Assembly: GCA_020629715.1 (NCBI GenBank)
Contig: JAHDCU010000002.1
Coordinates: 460,848-524,847 of the forward strand
Length of the DNA stretch: 64,000 nt
Direction: 5' to 3'
From: Saprospiraceae bacterium
GTDB lineage: Bacteria > Bacteroidota > Bacteroidia > Chitinophagales > Saprospiraceae
Below the pieces are notes generated by a model. The model was not told where the DNA came from and did not search any database. It worked only from the letters and a program-made list of their open reading frames with translations. A program made the position numbers and the translations under genes. Positions within the stretch are counted from its first letter, which is position 1; every line of letters starts with the position of its first letter. Of this stretch, positions 15,167-24,106 are shown in pieces.

Positions 15167-16594
15167 ATGCGAAAATTTGCTCCCATAATATTATGCTCTA
15201 TTGTTACCACAGCCCTCGGTATAGGATTATACGCATATCTAGTACCACAAAGGACTATAATTTATGAAAATCGTATGCCTGGTCAAGTAGTATCCGTTGA
15301 GCAATATCTTACCAGAGCTGCTAATTCTACTATTTATACTTCGAGCGAGCCAAATAGTTTTATCACGGCTGCAAAAAAGACTAGAGAATCAGTAGTGTAT
15401 ATAAGGTCCCTTACACAGGGAGCTGCCAACAGTGTTTTTAATGAAAATATGAATGCGTCTACAGGCTCCGGAGTGATTGTATCACCGGACGGATATATTG
15501 CAACTAATCATCATGTAGTTGAAAATGCTGATGCTATTGAAATTACCCTCAATGACAATAAAGAATATAATGCAGAAGTCATAGGTACAGATCCTTCAAC
15601 TGATCTCGCATTGCTTAAAATAGAGGCTAATAATTTACCGTTTAGCACTTTTGGAAATAGTGACTCGCTACAAATAGGTGAATGGGTCATGGCTGTGGGT
15701 AACCCATTTAGGCTACAATCAACAGTCACGGCTGGAATCGTAAGTGCCAAGGCAAGAAATATCAATGTACTCTCTGGAGCACAAGGTATAGAATCATTTA
15801 TACAGACCGATGCCGCTGTAAACCCAGGAAATAGTGGAGGAGCTCTTGTAAATACAAAAGGAGAGTTGGTTGGCATCAATTCTGCCATCATATCTGCCTC
15901 TGGAAGATATGAAGGATTTTCATTTGCTATACCTGCCAACCTTGCTCGAAAAATCATCTATGATCTTAAAGAGTTTGGAGCTGTACAACGTGGCTGGCTA
16001 GGAGTCCAGATCCATGATCTGAGTGCCGATGAGGCTAATCGATTAGGACTTGATTTTGTGCAAGGCATATATCTAGATCAAGTCACCAAAGGAAGTGCTG
16101 CCCAAGATGCGAAACTCCAGAAAGGAGATGTTTTCGTAAGTGTAAATCGCGTAAAAACACTCAACACTGCTTCTTTTATGGAACAAGTCGGTCGATTTAG
16201 ACCTGGAGATGAAATCGAGCTTGGCCTGTACCGCAAAGGAAGGCTCATATACGAACGAGTAATTTTGAGAAATCAACTAAATACTACTGATTTCATTGCC
16301 GTTCGAAAAGATCCCATTTTTACTGAACTTGGATTTGAACTCCGTGATCTAGATAGTACAGAAAAAACGGAAAATGACTGGACAGGCGTCTATGTCGTGA
16401 GCGTTTATAAAAATAGTATCATCGATGCTACGCAGATGGCACCAGGATACATCATCACTAGCATAAACGATAAGCCAATAGACTCGGTGAACGACCTCAT
16501 GAAAGCATTAAAAATAGCAGATGGACAAGTCGTACTTGAAGGCAAATATGAACGCTACCCAGGTGTCTATCCATATACGTTTACTATGCCGTGA
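15167..16594 (+). CDS. HtrA/DegP-like periplasmic serine protease with two PDZ domains
   Basis: A 475-residue envelope protease/chaperone. A hydrophobic N-terminal segment (residues 6-26) acts as signal peptide or anchor. The trypsin-like domain has His116 (TNHHVVE), Asp146 (STDLALLKI) and Ser223 (NPGNSGGAL). PDZ1 begins near residue 270 (GWLGVQIHDL) and a more divergent PDZ2 lies near residue 385-470. Both the fold order and size fit DegP/DegQ-type proteins that degrade misfolded envelope proteins. It is monocistronic and divergent from dapF. Confidence 0.95.
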   Translation: MRKFAPIILCSIVTTALGIGLYAYLVPQRTIIYENRMPGQVVSVEQYLTRAANSTIYTSSEPNSFITAAKKTRESVVYIRSLTQGAANSVFNENMNASTGSGVIVSPDGYIATNHHVVENADAIEITLNDNKEYNAEVIGTDPSTDLALLKIEANNLPFSTFGNSDSLQIGEWVMAVGNPFRLQSTVTAGIVSAKARNINVLSGAQGIESFIQTDAAVNPGNSGGALVNTKGELVGINSAIISASGRYEGFSFAIPANLARKIIYDLKEFGAVQRGWLGVQIHDLSADEANRLGLDFVQGIYLDQVTKGSAAQDAKLQKGDVFVSVNRVKTLNTASFMEQVGRFRPGDEIELGLYRKGRLIYERVILRNQLNTTDFIAVRKDPIFTELGFELRDLDSTEKTENDWTGVYVVSVYKNSIIDATQMAPGYIITSINDKPIDSVNDLMKALKIADGQVVLEGKYERYPGVYPYTFTMP

Positions 16595-16793
16595 TGGATT
16601 TATTCTTAATAGCTTGATGATTTTTCGTTTGTGATTTACGGAAACATTCAAATCGGTATGTCGTTTTTTTTCGTATCGTTTAATTTGAAAAATATTTGGA
16701 GTAACTAACTCACTGTCTTACAGACTATACCCTCTTAAGAAGGTTGAACATTATGACTTTTTAAATGCAATACTACAAAAGCCCTTTGCTAGT

Positions 16794-17894
16794 CTAAGAT
16801 TTTCTCCTTCTTTTATTCTCCTTGTAATCCATAAATAGAAACTCTCCCAACCCCTGAAGAGATGAATAAAATGCTTTACCATTATTGGCTTTGGTAAATT
16901 GATCTACGAAGCTTACTAGATAAGGATCTCTAGCGATCATGAAAGTGGTAATTGGGATTTGGAGTTTTCTACATTTTACAGCAAGTCCCAGCGTTCTATT
17001 GAGAATGGTACGGTCTATACCCATACTGTTTTTATAATACTTCTTTCCCTTTTTTATACATGTTGGTTTACCATCCGTGATCATCATGATCTGCTTATTG
17101 GCGTTTTTGCGCTTACGAAGGATATCCATTGCAAGTTCAAGTCCAGCTACCGTATTAGTATGATATGGCCCTACTTGTAAATAAGGCAAGTCTTTCACTT
17201 CTATTTTCCAGGAGTCATTACCAAATACAATAATATCTAAGGTATCCTTAGGATATCTGGTCTTAATCAACTCAGCTAGTGCCATAGCCACCTTCTTGGC
17301 TGGAGTGATCCGATCTTCTCCATATAATATCATGGAGTGAGAGATATCAATCATCAGCACCGTCGAAGTCTGACTTTTAAAATACGTCTCATGTACTTGT
17401 AAATCTTGTTGAGTCAGTTGAAACTCATCGATGCCATGATTGATTTGGGCATTCTTGATAGACTCACTAATGGCTATACGATCCAGTTTATCTCCAAAAC
17501 TAAATGGTCTCAGTTCTGAAGTATACTCATCTCCTTGCCCACTAAGTTTAGAGGTATGGTTTCCTGATTTTGATTTTTTGAGTTGATCAAATATATCATC
17601 AAGTGCTTGTCTTCGAAGAGCAACCTCCATTTTAGAAGTTGGATTGGTAACTTGAGGATTGTCCCTATCACTGCTTATATAGCCCTTATCCTTAAGGTCC
17701 TGTATAAAATCAGCCATACCATACTCTTCATTAGTCAGATTATACTGCTTATCAAGTTCGGTAAGCCAGGCAAGTGCTTCATCTACATCTCCAGACGTAT
17801 GCACGATTAGTTCTTTGAATATTTTGAATAGCTTTTCAAATGGATCCTGACTAGAACCATCATTAACAAAATCTTCAAATCTCCAACCTATCAT
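16794..17894 (-). CDS. VWA domain protein (CoxE/YehP-like)
   Basis: A 366-residue cytoplasmic protein. The C-terminal half is a von Willebrand factor A domain: the MIDAS motif MIDISHSM (DxSxS) is near residue 180, a threonine-containing loop is in HTNTVAGLELAM, and MMITDGKPT follows. The N-terminal half is helical and charged. Such proteins usually work with a MoxR-type AAA ATPase as metal-insertion or complex-remodelling pairs, but none is adjacent here. It lies last in a run of four minus-strand genes, 87 nt after the DUF2452 gene. Confidence 0.88.
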   Translation of the reverse strand: MIGWRFEDFVNDGSSQDPFEKLFKIFKELIVHTSGDVDEALAWLTELDKQYNLTNEEYGMADFIQDLKDKGYISSDRDNPQVTNPTSKMEVALRRQALDDIFDQLKKSKSGNHTSKLSGQGDEYTSELRPFSFGDKLDRIAISESIKNAQINHGIDEFQLTQQDLQVHETYFKSQTSTVLMIDISHSMILYGEDRITPAKKVAMALAELIKTRYPKDTLDIIVFGNDSWKIEVKDLPYLQVGPYHTNTVAGLELAMDILRKRKNANKQIMMITDGKPTCIKKGKKYYKNSMGIDRTILNRTLGLAVKCRKLQIPITTFMIARDPYLVSFVDQFTKANNGKAFYSSLQGLGEFLFMDYKENKRRRKS

Positions 17895-17981
17895 CAGTCT
17901 ATCATTTACTCATTGTTTAACCAAATCACCTCTACAATAGTTGCTTTTCTCGTCTATGAATTAGATTAAAAGATTGGTCAA

Positions 17982-18425
17982 TTATACTAAACCATCTTGC
18001 CGAATAACCTCCCAAGTATGATCAGACAATAATTTTACTTCTGCTACAAACTTAAACGGCACTTTACTTCCCCATTCCTCAGGACTGATCAGAGAAAGCA
18101 TCCAAGAGGAGTTTTCTCTTTCATACAAATAATAAATCCTGCCTGGAATAGCCTTAAAACCAATATCCGCCTTATAGATTTTTTCTGAGATCGAAATACG
18201 ATCATGAATACCTTGTGCTTGTTTAAGGAGAAGTTCTACTTGTTCTTTAATTTGAACCAGCTGAGTCTCTGTCTGTTGGTACATTGCAGACATGGCTACC
18301 CCTTTTGTACGTCCCTTATCTATAGGCTTGATGATTGCAGATCCTACCGTATGGGCATATGGCAGAAGATGTGGATTCTCAGCAACTTTATCGGGATCTA
18401 TAGGATTTTGTCTTTTTTCCTCCAT
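17982..18425 (-). CDS. DUF2452 family protein
   Basis: A 147-residue soluble protein matching the DUF2452 pattern: an N-terminal NPIDPDKVAENPHLLPYAHT, a central helix (QTETQLVQIKEQVELLLKQA) and a C-terminal beta-rich part with GRIYYLYER and LSLISPEEWG. Function unknown. Its start overlaps the DUF1801 gene by 38 nt, indicating coupled translation. Confidence 0.82.
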   Translation of the reverse strand: MEEKRQNPIDPDKVAENPHLLPYAHTVGSAIIKPIDKGRTKGVAMSAMYQQTETQLVQIKEQVELLLKQAQGIHDRISISEKIYKADIGFKAIPGRIYYLYERENSSWMLSLISPEEWGSKVPFKFVAEVKLLSDHTWEVIRQDGLV

Positions 18426-18768
18426 TGGCTAATTCCTCGTTGATCATTGAGGCTTCCACTATAAGCTCTGAGACGTATGGTTTGTTCATTTCTTCTACCG
18501 AATCTATATATAATTTGCTCATGACTTTTCCTGAATGATCAAGAAAATCATGATGCTCTAAGGCCCACCCTTGAATAAAAGCAATATAAAAACGCCCTTT
18601 ACTGGCATGGGTATAGCACAGATCTTTATGATAAGTATAAAATGGTATTTTCCATTTTAAAGATCTAATAAGCTGTGGGACTAAGCTATCAATCAAAACA
18701 TCAAATGCCAAAGTCAATTGTTTGACTTTGGCATCTTGTAATGTATCTACATAGTATTCGAAATTCAA
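18388..18768 (-). CDS. DUF1801 domain protein
   Basis: A 126-residue protein resembling DUF1801/YdhG-like domains (IRSLKWKIPFYTYHKDLCY, RFYIAFIQGW). Relatives include the Bacillus frataxin-like Fra/YdhG, a proposed iron chaperone, but members are functionally diverse. It sits 7 nt downstream of the coiled-coil gene and overlaps the following DUF2452 gene. Confidence 0.8.
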   Translation of the reverse strand: MNFEYYVDTLQDAKVKQLTLAFDVLIDSLVPQLIRSLKWKIPFYTYHKDLCYTHASKGRFYIAFIQGWALEHHDFLDHSGKVMSKLYIDSVEEMNKPYVSELIVEASMINEELANGGKKTKSYRSR

Positions 18769-18775
18769 CTCAAAT

Positions 18776-19747
18776 TTATTTCAGTTTAAAATCTCCCTTC
18801 CCTACTAAAAATCCATTGTTATACATTTCTACATCGTAGATTCCTTTAGACAATTTATAATTAGGAGTCCAATCTATGCAACCCTCAGCATCATCGTTAC
18901 TATAGTTAATTGTTCCTTTAGTAGTATATCTGACTTGTTTACCGTCGAGCTTATTAGTCAATACACCTGAACCACTGTTGTCTACTGCTAAGGTTTCTCC
19001 TGTAGGACTTATAATTCTTATATAAAACTCTTTATCCCCTGCTTTGGTCACGTAATTAGATTCTGTTCTAAAGCAAGTTTGTAGCATATCTATTTGCTTT
19101 GCTTTGCCTTTATTTTTAAGCTTTCCATCATCTCTTACATCATAGCCTTTGACTTCTAAAAAATTAATTTTAATAGCTTCAGCCATGTCCACTTTAGTAG
19201 CTAATGATTTGTTACTCTTATCTAATTTTTCATTGGTAGTAGCTAGTTTAGCTTTGGTGGCCTCAAGCTCCTCATTTAATTGTTTTTCTCTTGTAACTTC
19301 ATCAGATAAGACTCTATTCTCAGTGGTTAAATTCTCATTCTCGGCGAACAGACGATCATTTTCAGCCTTGAGGTCATTGATCTGAACGATATAAGTTGCC
19401 GTCATATCCTGAAACTTACTGATCTCTTCCTTAGCTTTTGAAAGCTCTCTCTTGGACCAAATAAGTGAGTTAATTTTTTCTTTTTGAGCTTTGAGCTCGC
19501 TCTTTTGATTGTCAATAAGAACATCCAGTTCTTTATTATCATCTCTGAGTTCTTCTAAAGATTCTAAAGCTGCTTGATAATCTTGATCAAGTTCAGTATT
19601 GACTTTTTCCAATTCAAACATTTCAGCGTCTCGACTCTTCAGTTGACTTTTCAGTTGTGAGTTGGAAAACCACTGATAAGCACTTATTCCGACTAGAGCT
19701 ATGATTGCAATGATTGCCCATGCTCCTATATTTTTTTGTCCTGCCAT
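18776..19747 (-). CDS. Membrane-anchored coiled-coil protein
   Basis: A 323-residue protein with a single N-terminal transmembrane helix (about residues 8-26, GAWAIIAIIALVGISAYQWF). A long coiled coil follows (about 30-185, heptad-like with many Lys/Glu and Asn). A compact C-terminal beta-rich domain (about 195-323) contains TCFRTESNYVTKAGDKEFYI and GTINYSNDDAEGCIDWTPN. The C-terminal domain probably lies in the periplasm. I do not recognise a specific family. Probably the first gene of the run down to the VWA gene. Confidence 0.75.
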   Translation of the reverse strand: MAGQKNIGAWAIIAIIALVGISAYQWFSNSQLKSQLKSRDAEMFELEKVNTELDQDYQAALESLEELRDDNKELDVLIDNQKSELKAQKEKINSLIWSKRELSKAKEEISKFQDMTATYIVQINDLKAENDRLFAENENLTTENRVLSDEVTREKQLNEELEATKAKLATTNEKLDKSNKSLATKVDMAEAIKINFLEVKGYDVRDDGKLKNKGKAKQIDMLQTCFRTESNYVTKAGDKEFYIRIISPTGETLAVDNSGSGVLTNKLDGKQVRYTTKGTINYSNDDAEGCIDWTPNYKLSKGIYDVEMYNNGFLVGKGDFKLK

Positions 19748-19904
19748 AATATGATTGTTTTATAAGCTTTATTGAATTTCGCCTTTAACGACGGGATTAT
19801 CCTAGTTTATTTTAGTTAATTTGGGAAAACTCTCATAAATCATGGTTTTTACATACTAATTATTACCATGAATTCAGGGTTTATACGAATATGAATATGC
19901 TGTT

Positions 19905-20657
19905 ATGATAGAATCACAATCCTTATTAAATACATTATTCTTAGATATAGAAACCGTAAGTACGGTACCGGTTTTTGATAATCTTGATGAGAGATTTCAG
20001 AAAGAATGGCAGAAAAAAAGTAGGCAATTTACACCTGATCGAGTCATTCCTACATTAGAAGATGCAGCACAATATTATGAGTCTAAAGCTGGTATATTTT
20101 CCGAATTTGCTAAAATTGTATGTATCTCCGTAGGCTATTTAGTTGAGATCGAAGGAAGTTATCACCTAAGAATAAAATCTTTTGCTAGTGACGATGAGAA
20201 TGAAATTTTAACAGAATTTTCAGCTCTTGTAGAACAGCATTATAACCAACTCAATGTACATAAACTTTGTGGTCACAATATCAAAGAATTTGATATTCCG
20301 TTCATTGCACGTCGACTGGTTATTCATGGTATGCCATTACCACAAGCCTTTCAGATTGCAGGTAAAAAGCCATGGCAATTAGCTCATTTACTAGATACAA
20401 TGGAGCTTTGGCGTTTTGGTGATTATAAAAACTATACTTCTTTATCTCTCCTAGCAACAGCGCTTAACATCCCTACCCCAAAGGATGATATCGATGGTAG
20501 CCAAGTAGGTCATGTATACTGGAATGAGAAAAATCTGGAACGCATAGCAATCTATTGTCAAAAAGATGTTGTTACTGTCGCTCAAGTATTGCTCAAAATG
20601 ATGCGCTTACCCACTATAGATCCTGAAAATATTGAAATAATCAATGGGCAGTCCTAG
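19905..20657 (+). CDS. Predicted 3'-5' exonuclease related to PolB proofreading domain
   Basis: A 250-residue protein of the DNA_pol_B_exo2 type with DEDD-superfamily residues. Exo I is LFLDIETV, Exo II is LCGHNIKEFDIPFIAR, and Exo III is near YCQKDVVTVAQVLL. It lacks a polymerase domain. The family's cellular role is not established, though DNA repair is likely. Located 49 nt before rpe. Confidence 0.88.
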   Translation: MIESQSLLNTLFLDIETVSTVPVFDNLDERFQKEWQKKSRQFTPDRVIPTLEDAAQYYESKAGIFSEFAKIVCISVGYLVEIEGSYHLRIKSFASDDENEILTEFSALVEQHYNQLNVHKLCGHNIKEFDIPFIARRLVIHGMPLPQAFQIAGKKPWQLAHLLDTMELWRFGDYKNYTSLSLLATALNIPTPKDDIDGSQVGHVYWNEKNLERIAIYCQKDVVTVAQVLLKMMRLPTIDPENIEIINGQS

Positions 20658-20706
20658 CGCTTTCTTGTATCATTGCATTTTGTAATATTTTCTTATAAAG
20701 ACAATC

Positions 20707-21378
20707 ATGCAGCATTTAATAGCTCCTTCCGTTTTAGCCTGCGACTTTGGAAGAATTAACGATCAAATTGCATTAATAAATGATAGTGAAGCAGATTGGT
20801 TTCATATAGATATCATGGATGGGATGTTTGTTCCTAATATTTCTTTTGGCCCGGCCATTACAAAAGCGATTCATAAGGTTGCAGAGAAACCACTTGATGT
20901 GCATCTCATGATAGAACAACCCGATCGGTATATTAAGGATTATGTAGAGGCAGGTGCTCATTTGATTTCGGTACATGTAGAAGCATGTCCTCATTTGCAT
21001 AGATCAATACAACATATCAAATCTTTTGGTATCAAAGCAGGAGTGGCTATCAATCCACATACCCCAGTAGAAATGATTTTTGATGTATTAGAAGATCTTG
21101 ACTTAGTATGTCTTATGTCAGTTAACCCAGGATTTGGTGGTCAAAAATTTATATACAATACGTTGGAAAAGATCAGACGACTTAAAGCAGAAATTACCAC
21201 AAGAAATCTGAATACGTTAATCGAGATCGATGGAGGCGTTGGACTTCAAAACGCAGAAAAAATATTACAGGCTGGTGCCGATGTATTGGTCGCAGGCAGT
21301 AGTGTCTATAAGGCAGATAGTCCCGTAGATGCGGTGAAGAGACTAAAATCAATTGAAAAAAATACTTTACTCAGCTAA
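20707..21378 (+). CDS. rpe: Ribulose-phosphate 3-epimerase
   Basis: A 223-residue TIM-barrel enzyme interconverting ribulose 5-phosphate and xylulose 5-phosphate in the pentose phosphate pathway. Signatures are APSVLACDFGRI, HIDIMDGMFVPNISFG, DVHLMI, SVNPGFGGQKF, EIDGGV and the phosphate-binding VLVAGSSVYK. Length is normal. The reading frame of the following receptor could overlap its end only if a TTG start were used. Confidence 0.97.
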   Translation: MQHLIAPSVLACDFGRINDQIALINDSEADWFHIDIMDGMFVPNISFGPAITKAIHKVAEKPLDVHLMIEQPDRYIKDYVEAGAHLISVHVEACPHLHRSIQHIKSFGIKAGVAINPHTPVEMIFDVLEDLDLVCLMSVNPGFGGQKFIYNTLEKIRRLKAEITTRNLNTLIEIDGGVGLQNAEKILQAGADVLVAGSSVYKADSPVDAVKRLKSIEKNTLLS

Positions 21379-21394
21379 TATCCGTTCGCTACTT

Positions 21395-23929
21395 ATGCAT
21401 CAGATGGTCCTACGATTTTCAATACTTGTAATGATTGTAATATTGGGTACAATTTCACTATCAGCTCAAAAGTGTTTAGTATTTGGTAATGTACAAGATG
21501 CTCAAAGTAATCAACTCATAGACTTTGCCACTATTTATATAGATGGTACTAATATAAGCACCCAATCCAATACAGATGGCTATTATCGAATCGAACTAGA
21601 TGAAGGTAAATCTTATAAAATAATCTGCACCCGAGTAGGCTATCAAGAAGCAAGCTATTCCATAAAAGCAATGGAAGCAGGAGGAAAAAGAAATATCAAC
21701 TTTAAGCTGGTCAATAACGAGCAAGATATTGGGGTCGTCATCAGAGAAAGCCGCATAGAAGACGTAGGGATGGTACGTGAAGAGGTCACAGAACTCAAAA
21801 AACTGCCATCCGCATCAGGAAACTTTGAGAGTGTTTTACCAAATATTGCACTAGGTACTACCGGCGGAACGGGTGGAGAACTATCAAGCCAATATAATGT
21901 ACGAGGTGGAAATTATGATGAGAACCTAGTGTATGTCAATGATTTTGAGATATTTAGGCCTCAGCTCATTAGAAGTGGACAGCAAGAAGGACTCACCTTT
22001 CCTAACATTGATATGATCCGTGATCTATCTTTTTCGTCAGGTGGATTTGAAGCAAAATACGGTGATAAGATGTCATCCGTTTTGGATATCCGATATAAGA
22101 GACCCGAAGAATTTAAAGCCAGCATAGGAGCTAGCTTCCTAGGTGCAACAGGTCATATCGAAGGCAGTAAACGTATCGGAGCCAATAGCTATAATAAGCT
22201 TCGATATATCGCTGGCGCTCGATACAAAAACCTAGGCTACTTACTAGGTTCATTGGATACTCAAGGTGAATATTCTCCAAACTTCACAGACTTCCAAGCC
22301 TATGTTACCTACAATATCACCCGAGATCTTCAGATAGGATTAATCGGAAACTACAATGCTAGTCAGTATAATTTCATACCACAAAGTAGAACAACAGCTC
22401 TTGGATTGATTGACTTTGCCTTACAGCTAAGCACTGCATTTGAAGGGCAAGAAGTAGATGAATTTAACAATGGTATGGGTGGAGTATCTCTCACCTATAT
22501 CCCAGAACGTGATGAAAATCCTTTGTTTCTAAAATTACTTGCATCAACATACGCTTCTCAGGAAGCAGAGACTTTTGATATACAAGGATTTTATAGGCTT
22601 TCACAAATAGAAACCAATCTAGGAAGTGATGATGCTGGTGAAGAAATTGCTCTCCTAGGTACGGGAACACAACACATTTTTGCTAGAAACTTTTTGTACA
22701 GGAATATAACTAACATCAGTCATCGTGGAGGTATAGAATTTCAAAAAGAAGATGATACCAAGACCAGTAGCCATTTCATACAATGGGGTGCCAAGTGGCA
22801 GCACGAAGACATCGATGATGAACTCAATGAGTGGGAGCGTATAGATTCTGCAGGCTATTCCCTACCCTTTAGTTCTGAAGAAGTAAAACTCAGCTATGTA
22901 TTAAAGACTGAAAATCAACTGAGCTCCAATAGGTTTATGGGATTTTTACAAAACACGTATAGTATCATAAAGGATAATGGAGCTGAGATGAAACTTACTG
23001 GGGGCGTAAGGGCAAACTATTGGGATCTTAACTCAGAGCTCACGATATCTCCTAGAGCACAACTACTATATAAACCCGTAGGTGATCGTGATCTTTCATT
23101 CAAATTATCTGGAGGAGTATATTATCAACCTCCGTTTTATAGAGAGATGCGAAGGCTTGATGGTACCGTAAACACGGATCTCAAAGCGCAACGATCTATA
23201 CATGTAGTCAGTGGTATTACCTATGATTTTGATTGGAAAAATGTTTCTCAAAAACCTTTCAAACTGATCGCCGAGTTGTACTATAAAAAACTGGATAATT
23301 TAGTCTCTTATGAAGTAGATAATGTACGAATTCGTTATTCTGGTGAAAATGATGCGGAAGGCTATGTTGCAGGTTTAGACCTAAGAATTAATGGAGAATT
23401 TGTACCTGGTGCAGAATCATGGATCAACCTTTCATTCCTTACAGCTCGAGAACGATTGATAGGAGTTGATCATAAAAAATTTGTAGTAGGTGACACCGTA
23501 GCTCAAAGTGTAAACTACGTACCAAGACCTACAGATCGGCTTTTTAATGTGAATATGTTTTTTCAAGATTACCTTCCTTCAAACGAAAACTTCAAAGTCA
23601 ATCTCAACCTCTCTGTGGGAGGAGGTCTACCCTTTGGCATAAAGGATAATAACACAGAATTCAGAAATTCATTTAGATTTAAGCCCTACCATCGAGCAGA
23701 TATTGGTTTTTCATTATTAATGTGGAACGAGTCATGGCGAGATGAAAAACCGAATAGCCCATTTCGCTTTGCAGAAAATGCTTGGATAAGCTTAGAGGTA
23801 TTCAATCTTCTCGGGGTTTCCAATGTAGCATCCAATACTTGGATCAAAACCGTATTCAATAATCAATTTGCTATCTCTAATTTCTTGACTGGACGAAGGA
23901 TCAATCTGAGATTTAAATTGGATTTTTAA
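21395..23929 (+). CDS. TonB-dependent outer-membrane receptor
   Basis: An 844-residue outer-membrane protein. The ATG at 21395 is preferred because it gives a clean signal peptide (MHQMVLRFSILVMIVILGTI ending SLSAQK); a TTG at 21353 would overlap rpe. A carboxypeptidase-regulatory-like domain (~residues 26-100; FGNVQDAQSNQLIDFATIYI) precedes a plug (~125-240; QYNVRGGNYDENLVYVNDFE) and a 22-strand-type barrel ending RINLRFKLDF. Such receptors import chelated iron, glycans or cofactors using TonB. No SusD gene follows, so it is not a typical SusC/SusD pair. Substrate unknown. Confidence 0.92.
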   Translation: MHQMVLRFSILVMIVILGTISLSAQKCLVFGNVQDAQSNQLIDFATIYIDGTNISTQSNTDGYYRIELDEGKSYKIICTRVGYQEASYSIKAMEAGGKRNINFKLVNNEQDIGVVIRESRIEDVGMVREEVTELKKLPSASGNFESVLPNIALGTTGGTGGELSSQYNVRGGNYDENLVYVNDFEIFRPQLIRSGQQEGLTFPNIDMIRDLSFSSGGFEAKYGDKMSSVLDIRYKRPEEFKASIGASFLGATGHIEGSKRIGANSYNKLRYIAGARYKNLGYLLGSLDTQGEYSPNFTDFQAYVTYNITRDLQIGLIGNYNASQYNFIPQSRTTALGLIDFALQLSTAFEGQEVDEFNNGMGGVSLTYIPERDENPLFLKLLASTYASQEAETFDIQGFYRLSQIETNLGSDDAGEEIALLGTGTQHIFARNFLYRNITNISHRGGIEFQKEDDTKTSSHFIQWGAKWQHEDIDDELNEWERIDSAGYSLPFSSEEVKLSYVLKTENQLSSNRFMGFLQNTYSIIKDNGAEMKLTGGVRANYWDLNSELTISPRAQLLYKPVGDRDLSFKLSGGVYYQPPFYREMRRLDGTVNTDLKAQRSIHVVSGITYDFDWKNVSQKPFKLIAELYYKKLDNLVSYEVDNVRIRYSGENDAEGYVAGLDLRINGEFVPGAESWINLSFLTARERLIGVDHKKFVVGDTVAQSVNYVPRPTDRLFNVNMFFQDYLPSNENFKVNLNLSVGGGLPFGIKDNNTEFRNSFRFKPYHRADIGFSLLMWNESWRDEKPNSPFRFAENAWISLEVFNLLGVSNVASNTWIKTVFNNQFAISNFLTGRRINLRFKLDF

Positions 23930-24045
23930 TTTTATTCATCCAAATCCTTTATAAGTAGCTCTATACGTGAATTATTATATAAGCGTTATTGCAATAATTG
24001 CAACGAAATAATCAGACAAGTCATAACCTTAATTAATAATATGCG

Positions 24046-24084
24046 ATAGCCCCGAGAATTCACATCAATGAACGTCGAGGCTAT
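24046..24084. terminator. Hairpin between convergent receptor and adhesin genes
   Basis: ATAGCC (24046-24051) and CGA (24053-24055) pair with TCG (24075-24077) and GGCTAT (24079-24084), each arm having a single unpaired base. The 19-nt loop is long and the flanks are only moderately T-rich. It lies between convergent genes, so it could terminate both, but the call is tentative. Confidence 0.45.
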
Positions 24085-24106
24085 TATATTTAAGGAATCT
24101 TAATTT

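Noticed and set aside
21353-21394. TTG start for the TonB-dependent receptor overlapping rpe
   Set aside because: It would add a charged stretch before the signal peptide; ATG 21395 gives a normal signal sequence.
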